Positions 24,015 to 35,243 of a DNA stretch of 64,000 nt are shown here, one piece after another. Within the stretch, counting starts at the first letter, position 1. Each line of letters begins with the position of its first letter. A model generated the notes under the pieces. The model saw only the letters and a program-made list of their open reading frames with translations. It did no database searches and had not been told where the DNA came from. Source of the DNA: Cervus elaphus (taxonomy: Eukaryota > Chordata > Mammalia > Artiodactyla > Cervidae); NCBI RefSeq assembly GCF_910594005.1, contig NC_057815.1:82135552-82199551 (forward strand), in the 5' to 3' direction. The translations under genes were made by a program, and so were the position numbers.

Positions 24015-25207
24015 ATAAATATTCTTCTCTCTGAATATACTTTCATTACTTTCCTCTACATTATACCATATAGGTTTCAAAGAGACTTACTAACCTATAC
24101 TTTGATCCAAACTTCAATTATCCGATCAAAAAGTTTCATCCTTCCCACATGCCTAGGCCTATCACTTTCTCTATGAATTGTTTGCATCTAATCTTGTTGC
24201 CTGGCACTCATGGTCTTCTACAATCTCTGCCTGGTATGATCTTTGTGCCTTTCTGGCTCTTATACTTCTAGGGGCGTACATTCAAATAGAAATTATTCAA
24301 ATAGAAATCATTAACTATATTTAAAAAAATCATTCACATTAAGCAAATAGCTATGCTTTTTCACTGCCTCATCTTGACTTTCTAAACAACACACAACTCC
24401 TTGTTTCTGGGCATGTAGATGTAAATCAATTATATCATTAAATATTATTGAACACCATTTCTATTTAAGGCACTTTAATGTAATATCCTCCATTCCAATC
24501 AATGCTTTAAAACTATAAAATTCTAAGAATTAACACTTCCAATTAAATGTTCCCTAGCCTGATGCACATATTAACTTCTTTCATCTAAAGTTTAATGGTA
24601 TATACTATAAATACACATACATTTATGGTCATTACATATTATTCATTATAATATCTGAATTCTTAACAGGTCACATATTACTTTCATAGGCTTAATATAA
24701 TACTTCACGGGATTGCAACCAAATTTTATCTATCTCTGTGTCCTGTGTGGCTCTTCACATGGTATATTGTAACCATTAACTTGCTTTGGTTAATAAATTT
24801 ACTTTATTGTTGACAGAGTTGGGTCTGATATACCATGAATATATTTCAATTCTACCAAGCAACAAAAATGTCTTTGATGCTTAGTCACAAGTGTTGGCAA
24901 TACTTAGATATGGAAAAATACTTATACATGATTTTCTTTGGTCATAAATGTGTATATCTTTTCCCAACCAAACAGCACAACTGTTGGCTCACTCACAAAT
25001 AGTTCATCTCTGATCTTGGCCACCTCTGAGGTCCATTTCCCTAGACCCAAGTATCCTCAGCTTATTGCAGTTTTAAGTAGTTTAAACAATTATCAAAGAA
25101 AGATGCTTATTAGTTGGATCATGGAGAGAGCACTCTTTCAAATTTCACTAAAAGCCTATAGAAGTCATAGATAATCTCTAAAGAGTAGAAACATGAGTGG
25201 TGGTTGG
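24015..25207. other. Unassigned sequence
   Basis: No supported gene. A weak L2-like stretch may lie at 24200-24270 but is not firm. Confidence 0.5.
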
Positions 25208-25333
25208 TGGTGGGTTAGTCGCTAAGTTGTGTTCAACTCTTGCAACCCTATGGACTGTAGCCTGCCAGACTCCTCTGTCCATGAGGTGCTCCAAGCAAGA
25301 ATACTGGAGTGGGTTGCCTTTCCTTCTCCAGGA
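25208..25333 (-). mobile_element. Bov-tA SINE, head missing
   Basis: Tail and body only, from 'gtgggttagtcgctaagttg' to 'ccttctccagg'. A GGT-rich run (25198-25215) replaces the usual A-rich tail complement. Confidence 0.88.
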
Positions 25334-25575
25334 AACAAAAGTAAAGGGTAACTATTAGTTTCCCTTGCAAACATTCCACTTCTTAAAAAAAAAAAATCAA
25401 TTCACTTCTGCCAGTTCTCAATTGGGCTAAAGGGACAAATAAAACAAGGGTTAGGGGAGTGGTAGGTTGGACAGTTGTTACTACATTCAATTCTCTAATT
25501 GATAGTTGTTACTGCATTCAATTATCTAACTTAAACTTCTCAATAAGCCTTTTTGTGAGCTGTCTGGTATAAGAA

Positions 25576-26395
25576 TATAGCAGGCAGAATTCTAAGATGG
25601 CCCCAAGATATTATAACCTTGATTATGTCATATTACATGGGGCTTCCCAAGTGGCTGAGTGGTAAAGAATCTGCCTGTCAATGCAGGAGATGTGGGTTCA
25701 ATTCCTGGGTCAGGAAGGTCTCCTGGAGAAAGAAATTGCAACCCACTCCAGTATTCTTGCCTGGGAAACCCCATGGACAGAGGAGCCTGATGGGTTACAG
25801 TCCATTGGGTCACAAAGGAATTGGACACAACTTATCAACTAAACAACAACAAAACCAACAATGCCATATAACACAGCAAAAGGGATTCTGCAAATGTAAT
25901 TAAGGTTGCTTAATTAACCTTAAGACATAGAGGTTACCTGGATAGATTTATTCACATGAGCCTTTTAAAAGTAGAGTATGCTCTGGCTGGTTACAGAAGA
26001 GAGAAATTTCAAGCATGAGGGATTTGATGGAATGGAGATTTTCCTTTGCTGAGGAGGCCATGGGGAAAGTATATGAGAACAGTTTAGAGCACCTAAGAGC
26101 ATTTCCCAGCAAGATATTAGGGTTTCAACCCTACAAGGGCAAGTAATTAAAGTTTGTCGATACTCTGAACAGGCTTCATAGCTGATACTTCCTCAGAGTT
26201 GAGAGCTTCCAATAAACACTCAGCCTGACCAACACCTTGATTTTGATCTTCTGAACTCCTAAGCAGAGAGCCAATAAAGCTACTACTGAGACTTCTGATC
26301 CACACAACTGTGAACTAAATAAAATTGGTATTGTTTAAAGTCACTGAGTTTGTCAGTAATTTGCCATGCAGCCACAGACTTATACACAGGCTGTT
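25576..26395 (+). mobile_element. Old LTR-like repeat (MaLR/ERVL type?) split by a SINE
   Basis: Left part: 'caggcagaattctaagatgg' and 'cccc'. Right part: 'gcaaaagggattctgcaaat', 'cacatgagccttttaaaagt', 'gaccaacaccttgattttga', 'cttctgatccacacaactgt' and a terminal 'tcactgagtttgtcagtaat'. These match a common mammalian LTR-like repeat; I recall it as MaLR-related but am unsure of the name. A Bov-tA sits inside at 25639-25850. Confidence 0.5.
25639..25850 (+). mobile_element. Bov-tA SINE nested in an old LTR-like repeat
   Basis: Complete from 'ggggcttcccaagtggctga' to 'caactaaacaacaacaaaac'. The host repeat resumes on the far side, which shows it inserted later. Confidence 0.94.
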
Positions 26396-26484
26396 TAAGA
26401 CTTAGAAACACTACAAATATTACTACTACTATTACTATGAATGGCAAACATATATTGCACTTATTTAACGCCAGAGTGACAAGG

Positions 26485-26690
26485 AAAGTGTTCATCATCC
26501 AGTCGTGTGTGACTCTGCCTCCCCGAGGGCTGTATCCACCCGGTTCCTCTCTCCATGGAATTCTCAAGGCGGGAAGCTGGAGTGGGTTACCCTTCCCTTC
26601 TCCAGGGGATCTTTCTGACCCAGGGATCAAGCATGGGTCTCCTGCATTGGAGGCAGACTCTTTACTGTTTGAGCCACCAGGAAAGCCCCA
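26485..26690 (-). mobile_element. Bov-tA SINE
   Basis: Reversed tail 'catccagtcgtgtgtgactc' to reversed head 'gagccaccaggaaagcccc'. Moderately diverged. Confidence 0.9.
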
Positions 26691-26711
26691 AATAAATAAG
26701 ATTCTATCTGA

Positions 26712-26770
26712 ACCAGGACTTCTCAAGCTTTAGTCAGTGTACAAATTATCTGGAGATCTTGTTAAAGCAA
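26712..26770 (+). mobile_element. MER5-like DNA transposon fragment
   Basis: 'aaccaggacttctcaagctt' and 'tctggagatcttgttaaagc' match the left part of MER5-type hAT elements. It is cut by the next SINE. Confidence 0.5.
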
Positions 26771-26773
26771 GGT

Positions 26774-26985
26774 TATGTGTGTTAGTCTCTCAATCGTGTC
26801 TGACTCTCTGTGACCCCCATGGACTGTAACCCACCAGGCTCCTTGGTTCATGGGGTTCTCCAGGCAAGAATACGGGAGTGTGTTGCCACTTCCTTCTCCA
26901 GGGGATCTTCCCCACTCAGGGATCAAACTAGGTCTCCCGCATTCCAGGCAGATTCTTTACTATCTAAGCCACCAAGGAAGACCTG
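26774..26985 (-). mobile_element. Bov-tA SINE
   Basis: Reversed element from 'tgtgttagtctctcaatcgt' to 'aagccaccaaggaagacc'. It lies 83 bases from another SINE of the same orientation, separated by the MER5-like scrap. Confidence 0.92.
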
Positions 26986-27024
26986 GTGTTCTTCCAAACA
27001 CTTCAAAAACATTTTCATTGCTTA

Positions 27025-27190
27025 TAACAACACACAGAAAAGGTACTGTTTTGTTTTCAAATATAGATGAAGAAACTGAGGTACATGAATATTAAGTAAC
27101 CTACCAAATAACAAACTAATGAGTGGTAGAACTCGTTTTAAGACTCAGGCAATCAGACGACAGATGTCACACTCTAAACTGCACATTATA
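27025..27190 (+). mobile_element. MIR SINE
   Basis: 'gatgaagaaactgaggtaca', 'attaagtaacctaccaaata' and 'gagtggtagaactcg' give the MIR core in order. Confidence 0.75.
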
Positions 27191-27660
27191 TCAGCACATT
27201 TTTACAATACTATTGCACCCATTCACATTATATTTATTTAAGATTATTTGCATTCAGTTTCTTTTTTTTAAGTTGTAAACTCCCAGATGTTTGGTTTCGA
27301 CCCTGATGGGATTCATTCATTCCGTGAATATTTACACAGAGGTTTGATTGCTAATACACAGAAAGCATAACAGCCCTCAAAGCATGAAAGATAAAATGTT
27401 AAACAAAACCAACAAAGACATCAGTCTGGTTAAATTTGAAGTCTAATAAAGGAAAGAAGCGACATGTACATAAATAGAAGCTGCAGGGTACATTTTTCGG
27501 CAGGATGAAGTAACTGATCCAGTATCCCAAACCAGCATCATTTTACCCATCACCTACTGTGTTGGTGTTTTGCTGTTGTTTGCTTTTTTCTTTTTTAAAA
27601 TTTTCTTCGTTGTGATTGTTGTTTTATTTTACCTTTGCTTTGTTCATGATTGCATTTTCG

Positions 27661-27715
27661 GTACCTAGAAGAGGGCTTGGGATACAGGATAGTAAATAAA
27701 TATTTCCAAGAATGC
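27661..27715 (+). mobile_element. L2/MIR 3' tail
   Basis: 'gtacctagaagagggcttgg' followed by 'agtaaataaatatttccaag' is the shared L2/MIR terminal sequence. Confidence 0.55.
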
Positions 27716-27944
27716 ATAACTATATGAATGTGTGGATACAAGAAATACCTCCTTACTCCATTGGTTATGTAACAAATAGTATTTCTGTAAGTACAGTGTT
27801 CATTGAGAAGGCATATGTTTACAGAGTAGAAATAACAAACTTTAAATCAAACCGATTTGACACTGTCCTTTCTAAACAGCTTACAAAAATGCAAAATACC
27901 AGAATGTCTTCTGTAAAATTAAGTCACTACCAGGTAACTTGCAA

Positions 27945-28050
27945 TTAAAAAAGAAAGAAATGAAGAAAAGAGGGAAAGAAAAAAAGAATGAAGGAAGGGA
28001 GGAAGAAAGGAAAGAATGAAAAACAGAAGAAGAAAGGAAGGATAAATAGA
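27945..28050. repeat. Purine-rich GAAA/GGAA simple repeat
   Basis: About 105 bases almost entirely A and G, with irregular GAAA, GGAAG and GAAG units. Such tracts can form triplex-type structures. Confidence 0.9.
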
Positions 28051-29149
28051 GAAAACCTATAGAAGCAAATTAGCATTTCCAGAAAAGGACAAACTTTTAC
28101 TATGTTTAATCAGGGGCCACATTAAAATCTGGAGGACTTACTGGGTCTGGGACACAAAACATTGGAAAAGCAAACTGGCTTTTGCCTCAGGCAGGTAAAT
28201 CTTGCTGCAATTTAGAGAAACTAGCTAAATGAATAATAGCCATATGTGGACAACCGTGAAAAATCTGAAACCAGAAGTGTCTTAACCACAGGGTTAGTTT
28301 TCTCTGCACGTCCTAATTTTTACCATGGGACTTTTGCTGAATAAGAGGAGAAAAGGGAACTTGGGGCTGCAGGACAGAAAACAGAACAAGGTTCTGAGTC
28401 TCAGAGTACTTACATCCCACAGCCTTGCTGGAGGAAATGGCCTGAAACCACCCGTGAGATATTGTATATCATCAGGGAATTAATAATTAAAGTCCTAATT
28501 GAGGTCTGATCCACTTTAAATTCTGATTAGAAGGAGGAAGTAAACAAATACTCACTCTTGCTGCCTGGCAGTAGAAAGAACAAATTCTTTCTGAGGGAAG
28601 ATTATTATCTGCTTCAGTCGGTCCTATTCTTTGCGTATAAAATGTCTAGTACAAAATGCAAAGACTATGAGATGTGCGAAGCAGCAGGAAAATGTATCTC
28701 ATAATCAAAAGAACACCATCAATAATCAGTACGGCAGATCTTCAAGTAGCTCATGCTGATTTTAGAAAACAAGGATTCTAAATTAACTGTGTAAATGTAT
28801 TAGATGGTTAAATGAAAGGATGGAGAAAAGTGGATGGAAAAATGAAGTAATAAAGCAGAAAAATGAAGTTGTAATCCAAATTTCTGGGACTGAAAAATAG
28901 AATGATTATAATGAAGAATTACACTGGCCAAAACTAATAATGGAAATGACAGAGAACAGGTAAGGTCTGACTGAGAACAAGCCAATGGAACTTGCCCAGA
29001 CTGAAGAGAGAATGACTGGAGACAAAGGTATGACTATATAAATAATCACATGAATAGATGAATAGGATATTATATATTGATAAAAGGATCAAGTAACCAA
29101 GATGATATAAAATTATAAATATGTATACACCTAAAACGTATGCAGGCCA
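28051..29149. other. Unassigned sequence
   Basis: About 1.1 kb without a supported gene or named repeat. Confidence 0.5.
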
Positions 29150-29250
29150 TGCCTTATCAAAGAAGAAAGTAGAGATAGCAAATAAGCATATGAAAAGATG
29201 TTGCACATCACTTGTAGTGAGAAGAAAGCAAATTAAAACAACTATTCAAA
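29150..29250 (+). mobile_element. Old L1 ORF2 fragment
   Basis: 'tagcaaataagcatatgaaa', 'agatgttgcacatcacttgt' and 'gcaaattaaaacaac' match the ORF2 C-terminal region seen also at 17.85 kb and 38.5 kb. Confidence 0.65.
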
Positions 29251-29484
29251 CTACTTTAAAAAAAATCGTCATGCTTGCCATGAAATTGGTACATTTCAAC
29301 AGTTTGTAAAAAAAAAACTATGAGTGTGCTTTTTAAATTATCCCTTCAAAGACTTTAGTATTCTGTTTGTATCGATTCTTATATTCTAGATACTGGCAAT
29401 TTTTGTTTCCTTTCTTTTCCTAGGTTAGTTTGGATGGTGCTGTATCAAATTTGTTGATCTTTTAGTAGAAACTACTTTTGGTTT

Positions 29485-29706
29485 CGGGCTTCCCAGGTGA
29501 TGGTAGTGGTGAAGAACCCACCTGCCAAAGCAGGAAACATAAGGGATGTGGATTGGATCCCTGGTTGAGAAAGATCCCCTGGATGAGGGCATGGCAACCC
29601 ACTTCAGGATTGTTGAATGGAGAATCGCATGGACAGAGGAACCCGGCAGGCTACAGTTTATAGGGTTGCACAGTTGAACATGACTGAAGCAGCTTAGCAT
29701 GCACGC
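29485..29706 (+). mobile_element. Bov-tA SINE with 11-base target-site duplication
   Basis: Complete element with perfect flanking repeats 'acttttggttt' (29474-29484 and 29707-29717). It belongs to the subtype with a tail ending 'agcttagcatgcacgc' rather than 'aacaacaaca'. Body substitutions show moderate age. Confidence 0.95.
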
Positions 29707-30292
29707 ACTTTTGGTTTTGCTTGTTTTTCTCTATTATCTTTCTATTTTCAATTTTATTATTTATGTTCTTACATTTATTATTTTCTATTTTCCCCTTGCT
29801 TTACAGTTAATTCACTTCTTAAAACATATTTTTATTTTTGGGTACAAACTTAGAATATTGATATGAGACCTTTCTTCTTTTCTGAGAAACATTTAATGAA
29901 AAAAATTTTCTCCCCAAACAGTGCGTGAACTGCATCTCACAAGTTTTGCTATATTTTCATTCAGTTCAAATTTTTTTTTTTAGGTTCTTCTGGCACTCCT
30001 CTTGACCCATATGTTATTTAGAAATGTTTAATGTGCTTAATGTCCTGTTTGGGAATTTCAGTGGTATCTTTCTACTGTTGATTTCTAGTTAAATTTGATT
30101 ATGTTCAGAGTACAAAATTTAACTGATTTCAATAAAGAAGATAAAGATACCCTTTTCTATTTATCCATTCTTTTATATTTATAATGAATTGCTCATCCTT
30201 CATTCATAAAAACACATTTCCATCTTTTATTTCCCTTCTGCCAGAATAACACATTTAGCATTTATTTTATTTTTTATTCCATTTATTTTTAT

Positions 30293-31793
30293 TCAGTTCA
30301 GTTCAGCTCAGTCGCTCAGTCATGCCCGACTCTTTGCGACCCCATGAATCGCAGCACGCCAGGCCTCCCTGTCCATCACCAACTCCCGGAATTTATTCAA
30401 ACTCATGCCCATCGAATCGGTGATGCCATCCATCCATCTCATCCTCTGTTGTCCCGTTCTCCTCCTGCCCCCAATCCCTCCCAGCATCAGGGTCTTTTCA
30501 AATTGAGTCAGCTCTTCGCATGAGGTGGTCAAAGTATTGGAGTTTCAGCTTCAGCATCAGTCCTTCCAATGAGCACCCAGGACTGATCTCCTTTAGGATG
30601 GACTGGTTGGATCTCCTTGCAGTCCAAGGGACTCTCAAGAGTCTTCTCCAACACCACAGTTCAAAAGCATCAATTTTTCAGTGCTCAGCTTTCTTCACAG
30701 TCCAACTCTCACATCCATACATGACCACTGGAAAAACCATAGCCTTGACCAGATGGACCTTTGTTGGCAAAGTAATGTCTCTGCTTTTTAACATGCTATC
30801 TAGGTTGGTCATAACCTTCCTTGCAAGGAGTAAACGTCTTTTAATTTCATGGCTGCAGTCACCATCCGCAGTGATCTTGGAGCCCAAAAAGATAAAGTCT
30901 GACACTGTTTCTACTATCTCCCCATCTATTCCCCATGAGGTGATGGGACCAGATGCCATGATCTTAGTTTTCTGAATGTTAAGCTTTAAGCCAACTTTTT
31001 CACTCTCCTCTTTCATTTTCATCAAGAGGCTTTTCAGTTCCTCTTCACTTTCTGACATAAGGGTGGTGTCATCTGCATATCTGAGGTTATTGATATTTCT
31101 CCTGGCAATCTTGATTCCAGTTTGTGCTTCTTCCAGCCCAGCATTTCTCATGACGTACTCTGCATATAAGTTAAATAAGCAGGGTGACAATATACAGCCT
31201 TGACATACTTCTTTTCCTATTTGGAACAAGTCTGTTGTTCCATGTCCAGTTCTAACTGTTGCTTCCTGACGTGCATACAGGTTTCTCAAGGGGCAGGTCA
31301 GGTCAGGTGGTCTTGTGTTCCCATCTCTTTCAGAATTTTCCACAGTTTATTGTGATCCACACAGTCAAAGGCTGTGGCACAGTCAATAAAGCAGAAATAG
31401 ATGTTTTTCTGGAATTCTCTCCCTTTTTTGACGATCCAGTGGATAGTGGCAATTTGACCTCTGGTTCCTCTGACTTTTCTAAATCCAGCTTGAATATCTG
31501 GAAGTTCGTGGTTCATGTACTGTTGAAGCCTGGCTTGGGGAATTTGGAGCATTAATTTGCTAGCGTGTGTGATAAGTGCAGTTTTGTGTAGTTTGAACAT
31601 TCTTTGGCATTACCTTTCTTTGGGATTGGAATGAACACTGACTTTTTTCCAGTCCTGTGGCCACTGCTGAGTTTTCCAAATTTGCTGGCATATTAAGTGC
31701 AACACTTTCACAGCATCATTTTTTTTTAGGATTTGAAATAGCTCAGCTGGAATTCCATCACCTCCACTAGCTTTGTTCATAGTGAAGCTTCCT
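30293..31793 (-). mobile_element. BovB LINE, antisense, 5'-truncated, 1.5 kb
   Basis: Reversed tail 'ttcagttcagttcagctcag' at the left. The body runs back through the thumb and palm of the reverse transcriptase and stops near 'catagtgaagcttcc'. Target-site duplication is unclear ('ttattcag' against 'ttatcag'). Coding is fairly well preserved compared with other copies in the window. Confidence 0.94.
30678..31600 (-). pseudogene. BovB reverse transcriptase C-terminal part
   Basis: Two overlapping frames carry the palm. The block at 31600-31298 contains LQQYMNHELPDIQAGFRKVRG and the motif A region FIDCATAFDCVDHNKLW, whose aspartates are expected catalytic residues. The block at 31343-30678 (221 codons) holds CILSPCLFNLYAEYVMRNAG and the YADD box at 31068-31079. 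It then runs through the thumb (KTKIMASGPITSW, GSKITADGDCSHEIKRRLLL) to VVMYGCESWTVKKAEH. One frameshift separates the blocks. The N-terminal part and endonuclease are missing, so it is a remnant. Confidence 0.88.
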
Positions 31794-31907
31794 TATCAGA
31801 TTGGGTAATATTTATTAATTTACCTTTCTTTCCCTGTTATTTTCATTCTGATTTTGAGCTCCCTAGTTATATTATGTTTCAGGTACTGTAGTTTCAGTTA
31901 TAAAATT

Positions 31908-32028
31908 TAATGGGGAATACATGTAAATCCACAGCTGATTCATGTCATGTATGACAAAAACCACTACAATATTATAAAGTAATTAGCCTCCAACTAATAA
32001 AAATAAATGGAAAAAAAATAAAAATTAT
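31908..32028 (+). mobile_element. Ruminant L1 (L1-BT type) 3' end, about 120 bases
   Basis: 'ggggaatacatgtaaatcc' and 'gctgattcatgtcatgtatg' match the 3' end of the young L1 at 39.3 kb in this window. This copy continues about 50 bases further ('attagcctccaactaataaa') before its A-rich tail. It is an extremely 5'-truncated insertion in an old L1. Confidence 0.85.
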
Positions 32029-32857
32029 GTTTTGTCCCCTTGTATAATATCTATGCATTCCATAATATCTTTTCAGCTTTTATCTTTCATTCATTTCAAG
32101 AGCGTTCAACTTAACCTCATAAAGCATAATTATAACAGCTTTTTAAAAGTATCTGATAATTCAAATATCTGGATCATCATTCCCTATGAGTGATCCCAAT
32201 GTTCAATTTTCAGAGCTGCTGCTAGGTTATCTGGGTTCACTGTACACATATGCCACTCCGGGTTTAGTCTGTGACATGGGATATGCTTTATGGTGTAGTT
32301 CTCTTCTCATAACCTTTCTGATGTTTCTTATGTTTTATTTCACGTGTGCATAGCACCTCTTCAAACCTGGGACTGAGTCAGATCATACACTGTGTTTGAG
32401 AATTCTCTTTTCCAGCTCTCTTCAATTAGGGATTTCCTCATACCTGCAGGTATCTGAGACACATCTTCAAGGTTTATGAGTTAAATAGTTTTGTTTGATT
32501 TATTTTGGTTTTGGATTTTCTCCACTTTGAAAAGAAAAAGAAAAGAAAAATAGAGTAAGAATTCCCCTCAGACTGTCCAGCTCATATTAGCTCTTTATTA
32601 GCCCTGTAGTCAGAAAGAAAATATTCTTAGATTTGTTGTTGTCTGTGCTTGATTTACAGTTATGTGGACCAACTTAGGGTCAAACACAAAAAATAAAGGA
32701 GAAAAAAGCAAATGAAGATGAAACATCTTTGAAATATTCTCTTTATCCACACTAGCGTTCATTCTTCAAACCTTGATTTTCATCTTACCATTCTTTACTG
32801 CTTGGTGTCCTCAGTAGTTGCTTCTGAAAACTGCTCTAAATTTTCAGTTGAGATCAG

Positions 32858-33077
32858 CGCATGCTTGTGTGCTAAATCACTTCAGTCGTGTCCGACTCGT
32901 TGTTATCTTATGGACTATAGCCCTTCAGGCTCCTCTGTCCATGGGGATTCTCCAGGTAAAAATACTGGAGTGGGCTTCTGTATTTCAGGGTTCTTCCTGA
33001 CCGAGGGATTGAACTCACATCTCTATGTCTCCTGCAATTACAGGCAGATTCTTTACCACTAGCACCACCAGGGAAGC
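32858..33077 (-). mobile_element. Bov-tA SINE
   Basis: Reversed tail 'gtgctaaatcacttcagtcg' to reversed head 'agcaccaccagggaagcg'. Confidence 0.92.
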
Positions 33078-34935
33078 GTGGGAGAGATGGATATATGGTG
33101 AGCTGTTCTATTTTAGCTGGTGCTAGAGTTCTGTCCCGAATTTTCCAGTCATTATATTCATATCTGGAAGTTCTGTTTGGGGTTATGTTTCAGTTTTACC
33201 AATGTAATCTTTCTAATTTCATTGTCTTATCAGATAATGTTGAAGGTTATCATCTATTAGTAAAAGGGAGGACAATTTGCTAAAAGAGCTAGTGTTTTAG
33301 TCTATATGGTCAAATGCTACTATCTTGTTTTTATTATTGCTTCAAGTTCATGTTTAAGTTGATTTTTTGTGTGCAATGTGCCTATGGATATTCAACATTA
33401 GTCTTTGCTTGAAAAATCATATTTCAGTAGTTGGAATAAACTCAAATGAAGTTAAGGGTTTGACAGTCACTGGCCCAACCTACTTCATGTATAATTATGT
33501 AACCAATCCATGTGAAAGCAGTCTGAGGAAGACTTTTTTTCATTTTTCTTCCCTTTTCCATTCTATTCTGTATGAAGTCATAGTGGCATTTACAGAAGTT
33601 TCACATGATTGAGGTTGGAATGTGGAAAACAATTCTAAAGCTGACTGACCAGTTCCCCAAAAGGTGTGACTCTCTAGGTTTTCATAAGAAAACAAGAAAG
33701 GTCTCCTAGCACAACACCTACCTTACTTGGATACTCAGTTATGATCTTTGCTCTCTGGCTTTCAAATGTGTATTTTGTAGATAGATATATTCAGAATAAA
33801 AGTGACTTTACTTTTTGTTATTCCCCCTACCTCTGCAGTTAGCCTCTGAGCCAAAACTCAGCCTACATATCTCTTGATATCTTCTGGGATATAGAATCTG
33901 TTTGCTAATTCAAAATTTTAATTATTTACAGTGGGATTTTAATTTAAAAACTAGCTTTTCACTAAAGTAAACTGAAACTCTTTCAATCAAGACTCTTTAG
34001 GGACACATTTAATTTGTTAGAAGGTTCAATGCTCATCAATACCCATCAACTATATGAACTATCCCTCTCCTAGGGAGTGAATTATTTAATAATTTACACT
34101 CAAGAACACACCTTCCCTCATTATACAAACTATTTTTAACCTAGCAAAAATACAGTGTGAAAAAATTATGCCATAAGATCTTTTATCTTCTAAACAATTC
34201 TGGTTATATAAAATCCTATGCCTCTGAAAGCATATGCCAAAAAGAGGTTCTAAGTTCCTTTTCCAGATATGAAATGTTCTCTTTATCCACAATTGTTGAC
34301 AATAATTTAATATTCAGTTTAAAGTATAATTTGCTAATAAGTACTGAAGTCAAGACTACAATTGCTAGTGAGCTCTATTACTGAGGAGGTATTAAATCAA
34401 GTGAGAAGGGAAACAAATTAATGAATCTAATTGTTCTCCACTCCAGGCAGTAATGTTCAGATGTTAACAAATCAAGCAAGGTTTTCAGAGACTGAAAACA
34501 GTGCCTGTTAAAATAGTCACAAATATGATGTTGTGTGACATCGGAAGAACCCAGGGGCCACTTTCAATCACTAGAAGACCTCCTCTCATCTCATCATCTA
34601 ATAGATTTTTAGTTCTCATTTCTGTCAAGAGACCCTGATGCTGTGCTTATAATTGTATGGCTTAAAAACTTTACTGAAGCCCATACTCATTTAATATAAA
34701 CTTTATCAAGATTAACAAACACATTCCCAAATGTTCTCCGATTTAGCTGCCATTAATTAACAAGATTAACTAAAGGGCGTATTAGAAAACAAAGAGTGTG
34801 TTAAATTTCATAAAACGAGAGAATGAGAGGTCTCTTGATTTCAAAAAGAGCATAAGTTGCAAAGTACCAAGAGACTCTGATGGTCATTGCATAATAAATT
34901 AAGGTTCTAAAAATAAAATAAAATTATTGAATGTA
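33078..34935. other. Unassigned 1.9 kb stretch
   Basis: No supported gene, RNA or named repeat. Short open frames occur but lack any recognisable motif. Confidence 0.5.
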
Positions 34936-34996
34936 CAGCTACTTATAAAAGAATGAAATTAGAACACTCCCTAATGCCATGCACAAAACTAAATTT
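34936..34996 (+). mobile_element. Older L1 ORF2 fragment, left part
   Basis: 'aaaagaatgaaattagaaca' and the following bases match ORF2 of the young L1 at 38074-38130, with several differences. It continues at 39387 after the young L1 insertion. Confidence 0.8.
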
Positions 34997-35011
34997 AAAA
35001 AATGGGCTAAG

Positions 35012-35192
35012 GGAATGGCAGGACGTACTGAAAGTAATGAAAGAGAATAACCTACAACCTAGATTACTGTACCCAGCAAGGATCTCATTCAGATATGAAG
35101 GAGAATTCAAAAGCTTTACAGATAAGCAAAAGCTGAGAGAATTCAGCACCACCAAACCAGCTCTTCAACAAATGCTAAAGGATCTTCTCTAG
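35012..35192 (+). pseudogene. L1 ORF1 C-terminal fragment
   Basis: The last 60 or so codons of ORF1 are open: LREWQDVLKVMKENN, QPRLLYPARISFRYEGEFKSF, TDKQKLREFSTTKPALQQMLKD, then TAG at 35190. ORF1 encodes the RNA-binding trimeric protein of the L1 particle. Only its C-terminal domain is present because the insertion was truncated at the 5' end. An upstream ATG at 34953 belongs to the older host L1, so any chimeric frame is accidental. Confidence 0.88.
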
Positions 35193-35243
35193 ACAGGAAA
35201 TACAGAAAGGTTGTATAAACGTGAACCCAAAACAACAAAGTAA

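Larger units (their letters stand above)
29335..32650 (-). mobile_element. Old L1 (L1M-type), antisense, carrying three younger insertions
   Basis: L1-like antisense sequence appears in pieces: 29335-29484, 29707-30290, 31794-31907 and, more weakly, 32029-32650. Diagnostic phrases are 'ttgatatgagacctttcttc' (29858), 'gcatctcacaagttttgcta' (29932), 'cttgacccatatgttattta' (30001) and 'caaatatctggatcatca' (32162). A Bov-tA, a BovB and a young L1 tail interrupt it. The last part could be a different old repeat. Confidence 0.55.

Noticed and set aside
30290..31800. Target-site duplication for the 30.3 kb BovB
   Set aside because: The best candidate ('ttattcag' against 'ttatcag') is short, imperfect and overlaps the element's own tail, so I did not claim it.
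34953..35192. A 79-codon frame starting with ATG upstream of ORF2 as an intact small gene
   Set aside because: Its first codons come from the older host L1 and the rest from the truncated ORF1 of the young L1. It is an accidental fusion.
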